Assembly: GCA_030549495.1 (NCBI GenBank)
Contig: JAUIRK010000900.1
Span: forward strand, 1 to 64,000
Origin: Nectonema munidae
Taxonomy: Eukaryota; Nematomorpha; Nectonematoida; Nectonematidae
Direction of reading: 5' to 3'
DNA length: 64,000 nt
Positions within the stretch are counted from its first letter, which is position 1, and each line of letters starts with the position of its first letter. Under the pieces are notes generated by a model. It was not told the origin of the DNA, ran no database searches, and was given only the letters and a program-made list of their open reading frames with translations. The position numbers and the translations under genes are program-made. Shown in pieces: positions 10,560 to 23,444 of this stretch.

Positions 10560-11545
10560 AATTGCACTGCAGGTCTATAAGCTCCATTTGAAGCTCAAGG
10601 TGGAGCGTCTTGTACATCAAAGGAAAAAGGATCAGAAAAAATTTGAAAAGTGACTTTGTGTCTTTTAAACTCGCCAAACCGGTGATAAAATTCTTCCTGA
10701 AGACTCACAATGGCATCAAAATACGTCTCACCACTGAATGCCATGCCTGTACCATGAGTGCTTTGCATGCTGGGAAATGACAAATGTTTTTCTCAGAGAG
10801 CTGGGTTTTCCATAAACACGTTTTGTAGAAAATGCTCTTACATTCTCATAGGCAGCAGCTATGAGAATGACTATGCTAAGTCCATGAGCGATTTTGGATC
10901 ATTTAGCACAGAAACAACTTTCCCATCATTCTCCATGAAGGCTTTCAATTCGGTTCTCAACTCAAAAAATCTCTTCAGAGTGGTTCCTTGACTGAACCAA
11001 CGTACCTCAGTATACATCCTTATATTCTCAACCTATTTCTTCCAAATAAGTGCAAAACTGCCGGTGTTTTAATCCTCTAGATCTGATATAGTTGATACAT
11101 TTCACAACAATAGGCATTACATTGTCAAACTTCAAACACTTGCTGCAAAGGGCCTGCTGATGAATAATGCAATGCAGAGCAATGGCCTTCTCTAAACCAT
11201 CTTCTTATAATTTTCTTTGAACAAGTGCCACGAGTACATCTTTCTTCCTCGTCATTGATGGGGCTCCGTCGGTTGTTATACCAGCAAACCTCATCCATAA
11301 TAATCCGGGGTCCTGAAAAGTAGTCTGCCCATGCATTGGCATAACTGTAAGCAACTCTTGAGTAAATTCAAAACTGTCATCAACACCACGGATCCACATT
11401 GCAAGCAATGCAGTGTCAGTGATATCTGTGCTCTTATCAAGAACGACTTAGTATGAACTGAAAGGTTTTGCCTTCTCACGCAGCTGGTTATATGTGTCAC
11501 ATGAGATATCACAAATTCGCTCTGCCACTATGTTGGCTGAAAGAC
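10560..11545 (-). pseudogene. hAT transposase remnant, GTF2IRD2/ZBED8-like
   Basis: Minus-strand reading gives, in order: LSANIVAERICDISCDTYNQ near 11535-11470; the catalytic block with ITDTALLAMWIRGVDDSFEF and FAGITTDGAPSMT (11410-11240); the zinc-binding-like insert ALHCIIHQQALCSK (about 11180); VYSEVRWFSQGTTLKRFFEL (about 11000); then EEFYHRFGEFKRHKVTFQIF (10710-10650) and LELQMELIDLQC (about 10590). This order matches the hAT transposase that gave rise to vertebrate GTF2IRD2. Several stops and frame changes separate the blocks, and both the N-terminal zinc finger and the last C-terminal segment are missing. The 5' side breaks off exactly where the minisatellite begins. Confidence 0.85.
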
Positions 11546-11550
11546 AACTG

Positions 11551-14500
11551 AAGTTTAAATCTGTTCTGAAGGTGGAAGGTCAAGATATAGGTGAGATTAG
11601 GTCCTATTCTGAAGATGGAAGGTCAAGATATAGGCGAGATTAGTTTAAGTCTGTTCTGAAGATGGAAGGTATAGGCGAGATTAGTTTCGATCTGTTCTGA
11701 AGGTGGAAGTTCGAGATATAGACAAAATTAGTTTAGGACTATACTGAATGTGGAAGATCGAGTAATATGTGAGATAAGGTTCTATTCTGAAGGTGGAAGT
11801 TCGAGATATAGGCGAGATTAGTTTAAGTCTGTTCTGAAGGTGGAAGATAGAGGTATAGGTGAGATTAAGTTCTGTTCTAAAGGTGAAAGGTAGAGATTAG
11901 TTTAGGTCCGTTCTGAGTGTGGAAGGTGAAGGTATAGGTGAGATTAAATTCTATTCTGAAGGTGGAAGGTCGAGGTATAGGCGAGATTAATTTAGGTCTG
12001 TTCTGAATGTCTAAGATGGGGGTATAGGTGAGATTAGTTTCTGTTGTAAAGGTGGAAGGTCGAGGTATAGGCGAGATTTGTTTAGGTTCTGTTCTTAGGG
12101 TGGAAGGTCAAGTTATAGGTGAGATTAGGTTCTCTTTCAAAGGTGGAAGTTCAAGATATAGGCGAGATTAATTTGAGTCTGTTCTGAAGGTGGAAGTTCG
12201 AGGTATAGGCGGGATTAGTTTAGGTCTGTTCTGAATGGAGAAGATCAAGGTATTGGTGAGATTAGGTTCTGTTCTGAAAGTGGGAGATCGAGATATAGGC
12301 GAGAATAATTTAGGTCTGTTCTGAAGGTTGAAGGTCGAGGTATAGGCGAGATTAGTTTAGGTCTGTTCTGAAGGTGGAAGATCGAGGTATAGGTGAGATT
12401 AAGTTCTGTTCTAAAGGTGAAAGGTAGAGATTAGTTTAGGTCCGTTCTGAGGGTGGAAGGTGAAGGTATAGGTGAGATTAAATTCTATTCTGAAGGTGGA
12501 AGGTCGAGATATAGGCGAGATTAATTTAGGTCTGTTCTGAATGTCTAAGATGGGGTATAGGTGAGATTAGTTTCTGTTGTAAAGGTGGAAGGTCGAGGTA
12601 TAGGCGAGATTTGTTTAGGTTCTGTTCTTAGAGTGGAAGGTCAAGTTATAGGTGAGATTAGGTTCTCTTCTAAAGGTGGAAGTTCAAGATATAGGCGAGA
12701 TTAATTTGAGTCTGTTCTGAAGGTGGAAGTTCGAGGTATAGGCGGGATTAGTTTAGGTCTGTTCTGAATGGAGAAGATTGAGGTATTGGTGAGATTAGGT
12801 TCTGTTCTGAAAGTGGAAGATCGAGATATAGGCGAGAATAATTTAAGTCTGTTCTGAAGGTTGAAGGTCGAGGTATAGACGAGATTAGTTTAGGTCTGTT
12901 TTGAAGGTGGAAGATCAAGGTATAGACGAAATTAATTTAGGTCTGTTTTGAAGGTGGAAGATCGAGGTTTAGGTGAGAATAGATTCTGTTCTTAAGAGGA
13001 AAGTGAAGATATAGGCGAGATTAATTTAGGTCTGTACTGAAGGTGGAAGTTCAAGGTATAGACGAGATTAGTTTAGATCTGTTCTGAAGGTAGAAGGTCG
13101 AGGTATAAGCGAGATTATGTTCTGTTCTGAACAGGGAAGGTTGAGATATAGGCGAGATTATTTTAGGTCTGTTCTGAAGGTGGAAGGTCGAGGTATAGGC
13201 GAGATTAGTTTAGGTCGGTTCTGTATGTGGAAGATGGAGGTAAAGGTGAGATTAGGTTCTATTCTGAAGGTGGAAGGTCGGGATATAGGCGAATTTAGTT
13301 TAGGCCTGATCTGAAGGTGGAAGATCAAGGTATAGGCGAGATTAGTTTAGGTCTGTTTTGAAGGTGGAAGATCGAGGTTTAGGTGAGATTAGATTCTGTT
13401 CTTAAGAGGAAAGTGAAGATATAGGCGAGATTCATTTAGGTCTGTACTGAAGGTGGAAGTTCAAGGTATAGGCGAGATTAGTTTAGATCTGTTCTGAAGG
13501 TAGAAGGTCGAGGTATAAGCGAGATTATGTTCTGTTCTGAACGTGGAAGGTCGTGATATAGGCGAGATTATTTTAGGTCTGTTCTAAAGGTGGAAGGTCG
13601 AGGTATAGGCGAGATTAGTTTAGGTCGTTTCTGTATGTGGAAGATGGAGGTAAAGGTGAGATTAGGTTCTATTCTGAAGGTTGAGAGTCAAGATATACGC
13701 GAGATTAGTTTAGGTCTCTAGTAAAGGTGGAAGTTCAAAGTATAGGCGAGATTAGTTTAGGTCTGTTCTGAAGGTGGAAGATCGAGGTATAGGTGAGATT
13801 AAGTTCTGTTCTAAAGGTGAAAGGTTTAGATTAGTTTAGGTCCGTTCTGAAGGTGGAAGGTGAAGGTATAGGTATGATTAGATTCTATTCTGAAGGTTGA
13901 AGGTCGAGATATAGGCGAGATTAGTATAGGTCTGTTCTGAATGTCGAAGATCGAGGTATATGTGAGATTAGTTTCTGTTCTAAAGGTGGAAGATCGAGGT
14001 ATAGGCGAGAATTGTTTAGGTCTGTTCTGAAGGTGGAAGGTCGAGGTATAGACGAGATTAGTTTAGGTCTGTTCTAAAGGTGGAAGGTCAAGGTATATGT
14101 GAGATTAGGTTCTCTTCTAAAGGTAGAAGTTCAAGATATAGGCGAGATTAATTTGAGTCTGTTCTGAAGGTGGAAGTTCGAGGTATAGACGGGATTAGTT
14201 TAGGTCTGTTCTGAATGGAGAAGATCGAGGTATTGGTGAGATTAGGTTCTGTTCTGAAAGTGGAAGATCGAGATATAGGCGAGAATAATTTAGGTCTGTT
14301 CTGAAGGTTGAAGGTCGAGGTATAGGCGAGATTAGTTTAGGTCTGTTCTGAAGTTGGAAGATCAAGTTATAGGTGAGATTAGATTCTGTTCTGAAGATGG
14401 AAAGGCGAGATATAGGCGAGATTAGTTTAGGTCTGTTCTGAAGGTGGAAGTTCGAAGTATAGGTGAGATTAGTTTCTGTTCTAAAAGTGAAAGATTGAGA

Positions 14501-17500
14501 TATATGCGAGATTAGTTTAGGTCCGTTCAGAAAGTAGAAGTTCAAGCTATAGGTACGATTAGGTTCTATTCTGAAGGTGGAAAGTCGAGCTATATGCGAG
14601 ATTTGTTTAGGTCTGTTCTGAAGATGGAAGGTCTAGGTATAGGCGAGATTAGTTTAGGTCTGTTCTGAAGGTGGAAGTTAGAGGTATAGGCGAGATTAGT
14701 TTAGGAGTATTCTGAATGTGGAAGATCGATTTATATGTAATATAAGTTTCTATTTTTAAGGTGGAATTTCAGGGTATAGGCGAGATTAGATTAGGTCTGT
14801 TCTGAAGATGGAATATCGAGGTATAGGAGAGATTATTTTAGGTCTGTTCTGAATGTGGATGATCGAGGTATAGGTGAGATTAGGTTCTGTTCTGAAGGTT
14901 GAGGGTCAAGATATGGGCGAGATTATTTTAGGCCTGTACTGAAGGTGGAATTTTAAGGTATAGGGAAGATTAGTTTGGGTCTGTTCTGAAGGTGGAAGAT
15001 CGAGGTATAAGTGAGATTAAGTTCTGTTCTAAAGTTGAAAGGTCGAGATTAGTATAGGTCCGTTTTGAATGTGGAAGGTGAAATTTTGAAAGTCGAATGT
15101 CGAGATATAGGCGAGATTAGTTTAGGTCTGTTCTGAAGGTCAAAGATCGAAGTATAGGTGAGATTAGTTTCTGTTCAAAATGTGGAAGTTCTAGGTATAG
15201 GCAAGATTTGTTTAGGTCTGTTCTAAAGGTGGAAGTTCGAGGTATAAACGAGATTAGTTTAGGTCTGTTCTAAAGGTGGAAGTTCAAAGTATAGGTGAGA
15301 TTAGGTTCTGTTCTGAAGGTGAGAGTTCTAGATATAGCAAATATTAGTTTAGGCCTGTTCTGAAGGTGGAAGGTCGAGGTATAGGCGAGATTAATTTAGG
15401 TCTGTTCTGAAGGTGGAATATCGTAGTATAGGTGAGAATACGTTATGTTCTGAAGGTGGAAGATTTATATATAGTCGCACTATATGTGTATCATGTAGAT
15501 ATACTCGTATTATGGAGGCAGGCATAGACTGTATTTGCTACAATGCACGTATAGTGCGATACTCAAACTATAATCGCATTCAAGAAAAGATTGACATATG
15601 AAAGCATTATATCATTGGACAACTTCTTTCCAATTAAAATTGCTTTTCATCAATGCACGGATAGTGCAACATTACCGAGATTAGTTTAGGTCTGTTCTGA
15701 AGGTCGAAGGTCGAGATTAGTTTATGTCTGTTCTGAATGAGGAAGATCGAGGTATAGGTGAAATTAGGTTCTGTTCTGAAGGTTGAAGATCGAGGTATAG
15801 GTGAGATTATGTTCTGTTCTAAAGGTGGAGGTTCGAAATATAGGCGAGATTAGTTTAGGTCTGTTCTGAAGATCGAGCTATAGGTGAGATTAGGTTCTGT
15901 TCTAAAGGAGAAAAGTCGAGGTATAGGCGAGATTAGTTTAGCTCTGTTCTGAATGTGGAAGATTTAAGTATTGGTGAGATTAGGTTCTATTGTGAAGATT
16001 CTGAAGGTGGAAGGTCGAGATATAGGCGAAATTAGTTTAGATCTGATCTGAAAGTGAAATGTTGAGGTATAGGCGAAATTAGTTTAGGTCTATTCTGAAG
16101 GTGAAAGTTAGAGGTATAGGTGAGATTCGGTTCTGTTCTGAAGATGGAAGGTCGAGAGATTAGTTTAGGTCTGTTCTGAGGGTGAAAGTTCGATGTATAG
16201 GCGAGATTAATTTACGTCTGTTCTGAAGGTGGAAGATCGAGGTATAGGTGAGATTAGTTTTTGTTATGAATGTGGAAGATCGAGATATAAGCTAGATTCG
16301 TTTAGGTCTGTTCTGAAGGTGGAAGATCGAGGTTTAGGTGAGATTAGGTTCTGTTCTAAAGTTGAAAGTTTGAGATATAGGCGAGATTAGTTTAGGTCCG
16401 TTCTGAAGGTGGAAGGTCAAGGTATAGGTAAGATTAGGTTCTATTCTGAAGATGGAAAATCGAGATTAGTTTAGGACTGTTATGAAGGTCAATGTATAGG
16501 CGAGATTAGTTTATTTCTGTTCTGAATGTGGAAGATAGAGGTATAGGTGAAATTAGGTTCTGTTTTGAAGGTGGAAGGTGGAGAGATTAGTTTAGGCCTG
16601 TTCTGAAGGTGGAAGGTCGACGTATAGGCGAGATTAGTTTAGGCCTGTTCTGAAGGTGGAAGGTCAAGGTACAGTTGAGATAAGGTTCTATTCTGAAAGT
16701 GGAAGGTCGAGATTAGTTTAGGTTTGTTCTGAAGATGGAAAGTCAAGATTAGTTTGGTTCTGAATGTGGAAGATCGAGGTATAGGTGAAATTAGGTTCTG
16801 TTCTGAAGGTGGAAGATCGAGGTATAAGTCAGATTAGATCTTGTTCTAAAGGTGGAAGTTCGAGATATAGGCGAGATTTGTTTAAGTCTGTTCTGAAGCT
16901 GGAAGGTCAAGGTATAGGTGAAATTATGTTCTATTTTAAAGGTGGAAGGTAAAGATATAGGCAAGATTACTTTAGGTCTGTTCTGAATGTAAAAGTTCGA
17001 GGTATAGGCGAGATTAGTTTAGGCCTGTTCTGAAGATGAATGGTCGAGGTATATTCAAGATTAATTTAGGTCTGTTCTGAAGGTGCAAGATTAAGGTATA
17101 GGTGAGATTAGGTTCTGTTCTGAAGGTGGAAAATCGAGATATAGGCGAGATTAGTTTAGGTCTGTTCTCGAAGTGGAAGATCGACGTATAGGTGAGGTTA
17201 GTTTTTGTTCTAAAGATGGAATCTCGAGATATAGTTGAGATTAGTTTAGGTCTGTTCTGAATGTGGAAAATCGAGGTATAGGTGAAATTAAGTTTTGTTC
17301 TGAAGGTGGAGATTAGTTTAGGTCTGTTCTGAAGGTGGAAAGTCAAGGTATAGGCGAGATTAGTTTATGTTTGTTCTGAATGTGGAAGATCGAGATATAG
17401 GTGAAATTGGGTTCTGTTCTAAAGGTGGAAGTTCAAGATATAGGCGATATTAGTTTAGGTCTGTTCTGAAGGTGGAAGTTCGAGTTATAGGTGAGATTAA

Positions 17501-19550
17501 TTTAGGTCTGTTCTGAAAGTGGAAGATCGATCTATAGGTGAGATTAGTTAGGTCTGTTTTGAAGGTGGAAGATCGAGATATAGGCGAGATTAGTTTAGGT
17601 CTGTTATGAAGGTGGAAGATCGAGGTATAGGTGAGATTAGGTTCTGTTCTAAAGGTGACAGGTCGAGATTAGTTTAGGTCCGTTCTGAAGGTGAAAGGTC
17701 AAGGTATAGGTGAGATTAGGTTCCATTCTTAAGGTGGAAAGTCGAAATTAGTTTAGGTCTGTTCTGAAAGTGGAAGGTCGAGGTATAGGCGAGATTAGTT
17801 TAGCTCTGTTCTGGAAATGGAAGATCGACGTATAGGTGAGATTAGTTTTTGTTCTAAAGTTGGAAGCTCGAGATATAGATGAGATTACTTAAGGTCTGTT
17901 CTGAATGTGAAAGATCGAGGTATAGGTGAAATTAGGTTCTGTTCTGAAGGTGGAAGGTCGAGAGATTAGTTTAGGTCTGTCTGAATTTGGAAAGTCGAGG
18001 TATAAGCGAGATTAGTTTATGTCTGTTCTGAATGTGGAAGATCGAGATATATGTGAAATTGGGTTCTGTTATAAAGTGGAAGTTCGAGATTAGTTTAGGT
18101 CTTTTCTGAAGGTGGGAGTTAAGGTATATGTGAGATTTGTTTCTATTCCGAAGGTGGAAGGTCGAGATTAGTTTAGGTTTGTTTTGAAGGTGGAAGTTCG
18201 AGTTATAGGTGAGATTAGTTTAGGTCTGTTCTGAAGGGGGAAGATCGAGATATAGGCCAGATTAGTTTAGGTCTGTTCTGAAGGTGAAAGGTCGATGTAT
18301 AGGCGAGATTAATTTAGGTCTATTCAAAAGGTGGAAGGTCAACGTATAGGTGAGATTAGATTCTGTTCTGAAGGTGGAAGGTCGAGAGATTAGTTTAGGT
18401 CTGTTCTGATGGTGGAAGGTCGACGTATAGGCGAGATTAGTTTAGGTCTGTTCTGAAGGTAGAAGGTCAAGGTATAGGTGAGATTAGGTTCTGTCCTGGA
18501 AATTCGAGATATAGGCGTGAAGTTTCTGTTCTGAAGGTGGAAGATCGAGATATAGGCTAGATTCGTTTAGGTCTGTTCTGAAGTTGGAAGATCGAAGTAT
18601 AGGTGAGATTAGATTTTGTTCTAAAGGTGAAAGTTCGAGATATAGGCGAGATTAGTTTAGGTCCGTTCTGAAGGTGGAAGGCCAATGTAATTGTACAGTT
18701 GAGATAAGGTTCTATTCTGAAAGTGGAAGGTCGAGATTAGTTTAGGTCTGTTCTGAAGATGGAAAGTCGAGATTAGTTTTGTTCTGAATATGGTAGATCG
18801 AGGTTTAGGTGAGATTAGATTCTGTTCTAAAGGTGGAAATTCGAAATATAGGCCAGATTAGTTTAAGTCTGTTCTGAAGCTGGAAGGTCAAGGTATAGGT
18901 GAAATTATATTCTATTCTGAAGGTGGAAGGTTAAGATATAGGCGAGATTAGTTTAGGTCTATTCTGAATGAGAAAGTTTGAGGTATAGACGAGATTAGTT
19001 TAGGTCTGTTCTGAATGTGGAATATTGAGGTATAGGTGAGATTAGGTACTGTCCTAAAGGTGGAATGTCGAGATTAGTTTAGGGCTGTTCTGAAGGTGAA
19101 AGGTCGAGGTATAGGCAAGATTAATTTAGGTCTGTTCTGAAGGTGGAAGATCGAGGTATAGATGAGATTAGGTTCTGTTCTGAAGATCGAGATATAGGCG
19201 AGTTTAATTTAGGTCTGTTCTGAAGTTGGAAGATCGAGGTATAGGTGAGATTAGGTTCTGTTCTGAAGCTGGAAAGTTGAGATATAGGCGAGATTTGTTT
19301 AGGTCTGTTCTGAGGGTGGAAGGTCGAGATTAGTTTAGGTCTGTTCTGAAGGTCGAGGCATAGGCGAGATTAGGTTCTTTTCTTAGGTAGAAGGTCGAGG
19401 TATAGGCAAGATTAGTTAAGGTCTGTTCTGAATTTGGAAGGTCGAGGTATAGGTGAGATTAGATCCGTTCAGTAAGTGGAATGTCGAGATTAGTTTAGGT
19501 CTGTTCTGAAGGTGGAAGGTCGATTATATATGAGATTAGGTTGTGTTCTG
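11551..19550. repeat. 8-kb minisatellite, about 47-bp unit, with higher-order repeats
   Basis: About 170 tandem copies of a unit of roughly 47 bases, built from blocks such as gaaggtggaaggtcgaggta, taggcgagattagttta and ggtctgttct. Units vary in length (mainly 37-48) because the middle block is sometimes skipped. Distinctive variants recur at longer spacing: aagttctgttctaaaggtga at 11867 and 12401 (534 bases apart) and agattctgttcttaagagga at 12981 and 13391 (410 bases apart). So multi-unit blocks have been duplicated, mostly between 11.8 and 14.5 kb, while the rest is more mixed. The plus strand is purine-rich with almost no CpG outside tcga/ggcga. Minus-strand open frames of up to 116 codons are repeat by-products. 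The array begins flush against the hAT remnant and ends near 19550. Confidence 0.95.
15474..15670. mobile_element. small inserted element inside the minisatellite
   Basis: About 197 bases of unrelated sequence interrupt the array. The ends gtcgcactat (15474) and atagtgcaac (ending 15670) are inverse copies with one mismatch, and an inner copy tatagtgcgata lies near 15551. This fits a MITE inserted into the array after it formed. The target duplication is not clear (TA-rich on both sides). Confidence 0.5.
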
Positions 19551-20399
19551 AAGGGCGAATAATTAAAAAGAATCACGTCCCGCAGATTTGGCCTTCTGGG
19601 GATACTGCGTCAAACATGACATAGAATCACAGTACCAATGATCTTTAAGGGGACCTAAAATCCAATGTCTCGAGCGAAGCGAGAGACAAATATGCTAATC
19701 CTAGTATATATAATGAACATATTTTAATACATGGAAAGAAAATTTGCCGATTATAATCTTTATATTCGAAAGACTTAATTCTACTAAGTCTCTTTGATAA
19801 TAATCGACATTTTAACGATTCCTTATTTACTCACTAAAAAATAATAAGTTAGCCAAATAATTTTGATCCTTGATTTATAACAGAATTTAGTTATCAAAAG
19901 CATAATTCTCTGAAGGAGACGGCAGGTAGGGTAAGCACTCATGCTGGTATTTAAGGGACGACGACCAGAATACGGTCTGGGCAATAGAATATTTTTAGCA
20001 TAGGCTATATGTTGGAAATTTCTTTTCCAAATTAAGTGATACAGATGCATTCTTAATTTCATATATCTTGGCGAACTTTAGATAAATTTTATCTTTTACA
20101 AGTTTGCTACTAAATATTTTGGAGCTGGGATTATTGTGAAAAAAGAGGTTTATTGAATTTTTATTTTTAACTTCATCAAAATAGAAAATCGGTTAAAATA
20201 CAGTTAGTATGAGTTAATAAAATAATTTTACATATAAAAATATATTATTACCAGCATGTCTAAAGAACGAACAAAATAAAGCAAAATTAGTTTATTATTA
20301 AAAATATGTAATGAGGTATTTAAACAAAAGTAAATGGCACAAAAATTGCATTATTTTATTAGATAGAATAAATCTTCAACAGATAAATATAGATCATTT
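19551..20399. other. intergenic, 3' side of the 474-residue gene
   Basis: The first 130 bases are less AT-rich and contain a short hairpin (gtctcgagcgaagcgagagac, at about 19665). The rest is AT-rich without a supportable gene. An 80-codon minus frame at 19823-20062 has no recognisable features and is left out. Confidence 0.4.
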
Positions 20400-21880
20400 T
20401 CATTCAATCGTTATACATTCGATATTTTTGGGAAATTGAAGAGCGGATGGAATCGAGTTTTTTGGATGGTTATCAAGATTTGACACCAAAAGTGCTTGAT
20501 TACTTGTATAACATTCCACTATTTGACATAAGGATTTTTGATAGTTACTAATTTCTCGAATAGAAACTTCAATTTGTGTATCTGCGTGTTTTTCATTACA
20601 GTGTTCAATGGCAATCTTTTTTCCTTGTTTTTCCTTTGTGTAAAATTTATTTTTAGTTTCGCATACACGACAAAGGAACTCAATACATATAAAAGAAGGA
20701 TCAAAGACTGTAGAAGGATATTTTAATCGAATATTATTTGTATGGTCTTTTGGAATTTTAGATGGCGTTAAGGAGATATTGTTAGAAACAATATTATTGT
20801 GATTCAACGTCTCATTAGAATCATTATTACTATCTGTGTTGATATTAATTTGTTCTTCTGTTAGATCTATAACTTCTATATTAAATTCTTGTGATATGGA
20901 AACCTTATTTTTAACGCTAGTATTCGACAAATTTGAAATATTTAAGGGAGATAGAGTACTTTGTTTTGATGAACAAGTAGTATTTATAAACTTAGGAGCA
21001 TTTATTACAGAGGAATCGTGAATTGAGTTTTCTTTTTCTATAACTTTATCTTTTTTATGACTGCTGACCGGTGTTTCGGGAGCTTCATAAGCAGGAGTAC
21101 TTTTTTTAAGATTCCACCTGTTACTCAAAATTTCGGAAAGAAGAGGAGTCGTATTTGATAAAACTTCATAACTTTTTTGGGGTGAAATAACTGCTACTTG
21201 TTTATTCAAATTGTGAGAAAGATGTTCCAGGGGTACAAAGCAACAAGAACAGGGTTTATTTTCAAAAAAATTTTCTTTACTCTTCTGGAACTTTTTAAAT
21301 TTTTCTAAAGTGTCTGTGAAAATATTTTTCGAATATTCGGATTCCTTTGGAATGAAATCTACAGGTAGGGCTACCCTATTTAGAGAAACATAACAAGATT
21401 GATTTTTGCGAAAAAAGTATTTACACGATTTCGAACTCAAGCCAGTCGTTAGAGAGTAAGAATGGAATTTAAAATGTTTGCCAATTTTTATGATATAATT
21501 ATGGGCTTTATTGAATAAAACTTTTAACTGCCTATTTTCAATATTTTTCCTACTATTTCTTTTAGGATTGGAGCGTGTTGGAATCGGCTTTGAATCCTTG
21601 GGAGATTTTTTAATTACATGAGTAGTTAAAGAATTTAAAATTTCAAGATTAGAAGTGAAATATCTGGAGGAAAATTTCTCATATCTAAAAAATTAAGACA
21701 GTCGTTAAAATTTAATGTACAAGAAAGAATATTGAATTACTTTAATGTGTTATTTTTCAAAGGAGAATAAAAATTTGATTGCGTGAATGAATTTGTTAGG
21801 TGAAATGATAGAGAAAAGAGTACAGAGTTTCGCGGTCCTCTGATTTGAGAGAAACAAGTGTGAAAACGTTGAACTGTCAT
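20400..21880 (-). CDS. two-exon gene, 474-residue protein with SIM-like motif and zinc-finger-like cluster
   Basis: Exon 1 is 21880-21741 (ATG 21880-21878, 140 bases) and exon 2 is 21684-20400 (stop 20402-20400). They join across a 56-base GT-AG intron in phase 2; the summed coding length (1422) divides exactly by three. The N terminus (MTVQRFHTCFSQIRGPRNSV) is basic and hydroxylated. A basic patch, NPKRNSRKN, near residue 90 could be nuclear-import signal. Residues about 230-370 are Ser/Asn-rich and probably disordered, and include EVIDLTEE (residues 317-324), a textbook SUMO-interaction core VIDLT. Near the C terminus C385, C388, H408 and H413 form a C-x2-C-x19-H-x4-H cluster that could bind zinc. 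A nuclear, SUMO-linked role is inferred from motifs only. No family was recognised. It looks intact and single-copy in the window. Confidence 0.8.
21685..21740 (-). other. 56-base intron of the 474-residue gene
   Basis: On the minus strand the donor is gtaattc at 21740 and the acceptor ttttttag ends at 21685. The phases on each side agree (two bases before, one after), and both exons are open to the junction. Its length matches the 51-72-base introns of the gene at 1420-2310, suggesting that this is the normal intron size here. Confidence 0.75.
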
Positions 21881-22440
21881 CTGTTTGACGCCTTAAAAAA
21901 GTATAATCAAGTTTAAATAGTTGGTAAAGAGTAAATCAATAATTTTTACTTTGAGCAAAAAGTGTGCACAAAGGTTTAAAAGTATAATTAGATGGGGTGG
22001 GGCTTCTTAGCGGGGAGAAAATATTTAAATGAAATAGTGAACAAGAAAATTGATCGTCAGAAAAGTAAAAATATTTAATTAAATTTTAGGTAGGGATTTT
22101 GCCACAGCATAAAATTAACTTTTTTTGCTAGAAATATGCTCGCATGACCTTTTCTATACATTAAATAAGAACTAAAACAATAGAAAAAGACCATTTAATT
22201 CTCTGTATACACTCTGCTTTCTTCAAAATATAAAGAACCGATTAAACTGCGATCAAAATAACAACGTAAATTAAATCTTCAACGATATGCGAGGCCTATA
22301 ATATCGGGTTTAGGAGCAGAGCATAGCAAAGCACAAACTTATGTTATTTTTGTATGCAGCTTGAAAAAAGGAAAAACATAACATCAGTTACAGCTATTGT
22401 CATACGAAAGAGGTGCATTTATACTAAGTATTGTTAGCTA
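21881..22440. other. upstream region of the 474-residue gene
   Basis: The region upstream of the ATG at 21880 should contain the promoter. No TATA box or other motif stood out from the AT-rich background, and no gene was found. Confidence 0.35.
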
Positions 22441-22442
22441 TT

Positions 22443-22726
22443 ATATAAAATAATATATTTGTCAAATAATAATCAATATAAAAAATCAAAAAAAATTTAT
22501 TATTTTCAAATATATCGTTGGCTCCCGTTACTTTTAGAATAGAAAGATAAACTTAGTCTCTCTAATCATTTTTATCAAATCATACATATAGGAAACTAAA
22601 AGTAATGGTAGCCAACGATATATTTGAAAAGAATAAATATTTTTTGATTTTTTAAAGAATATTTTTCGATTCTTTGATTACAGGATTTTATATTGATTAT
22701 TATTTGACAAATATATTATTTTATAT
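22443..22726. mobile_element. fold-back element (long inverted repeat)
   Basis: Arms at 22443-22536 and 22597-22726 are inverse copies. The outer parts share atataaaataatatatttg and caaataataatcaatata, and the inner parts are tatatcgttggctcccgtta against its near-inverse with taatggtagccaacgatata. The right arm has an extra AT-rich block of about 35 bases. A related copy, lacking its left outer arm, lies at 63565-63760. This is a non-coding MITE-like family. Confidence 0.8.
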
Positions 22727-22735
22727 CGTGCAAAT

Positions 22736-23285
22736 TGCAAAAATATAGGTAATAACTTTTGTAATATCGTATGAGGTAAATCAAATCTTACATCTAGCAA
22801 AATATGAACATAAAGTTTCATATTTTTTGATTTTTTAGAGAATATTTTTCGATTATTTGATTACAGAATTTTATTTTGATTATTTGACAGATATATTATT
22901 TAATATCGTGAAAAAATTGCAAAAATATAGGTAATAACTTATGTAACATCGTCTCCCCGAATTAGGTATATCAAATCTTATATCTAGCAAAATATGAACT
23001 GACAGGTTGGAGATGAACCATCGCAGTATACAGGTTAGAGATGAACCATCGTAGTATACAGGTATAAAGGTAATAACTTATGTAGCATCGTTTCCCCGAA
23101 TGAGGTATATCAAATCTTACATCTAGCAACATATGAACTGAGAGGTTAAATGATAGGTTAATTACAACTAATTAAATGATAGTTTAATTGACAACATATG
23201 AATTGACAGGTTACGATGAACCATCGTAGTATACAGGTTGGAGATGAGAATCAAGTTGTCTACCCGCGTTAAACCGTACAGGTTA
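22736..23285 (+). repeat. short satellite tract next to the fold-back element
   Basis: Units contain taggtaataacttatgtaac, atcgtctccccgaattagg, and atctagcaaaatatgaac, with copies near 22746, 22928 and 23062. A shorter sub-repeat, gatgaaccatcgtagtatac, occurs near 23010, 23038 and 23214. The same units follow the related fold-back copy at 63.75-64.0 kb, so fold-back and satellite travel together. Confidence 0.8.
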
Positions 23286-23444
23286 TGAGATCGATAATCG
23301 CGATCTGGTTGTCGCAGTTGAAATTTCATGTATACAATTTATGTGATAATTTTTATAAGTTGAAATTTTTCTTGAATAGCTGCGATTCATGCACCCTTGC
23401 CTATAATATGCCGCAATCACTTCCAAAAAAACTGATGTGTAAGG

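Noticed and set aside
14195-17346. Minus-strand open frames of 110-116 codons rich in FHLQNRPKLIS-type repeats
   Set aside because: They arise from the 47-bp minisatellite read in one frame; they have no start context, and breaks appear wherever unit length changes.
11551-19550. CRISPR-like array
   Set aside because: Units are head-to-tail without unique spacers; this is an ordinary minisatellite in an animal genome.
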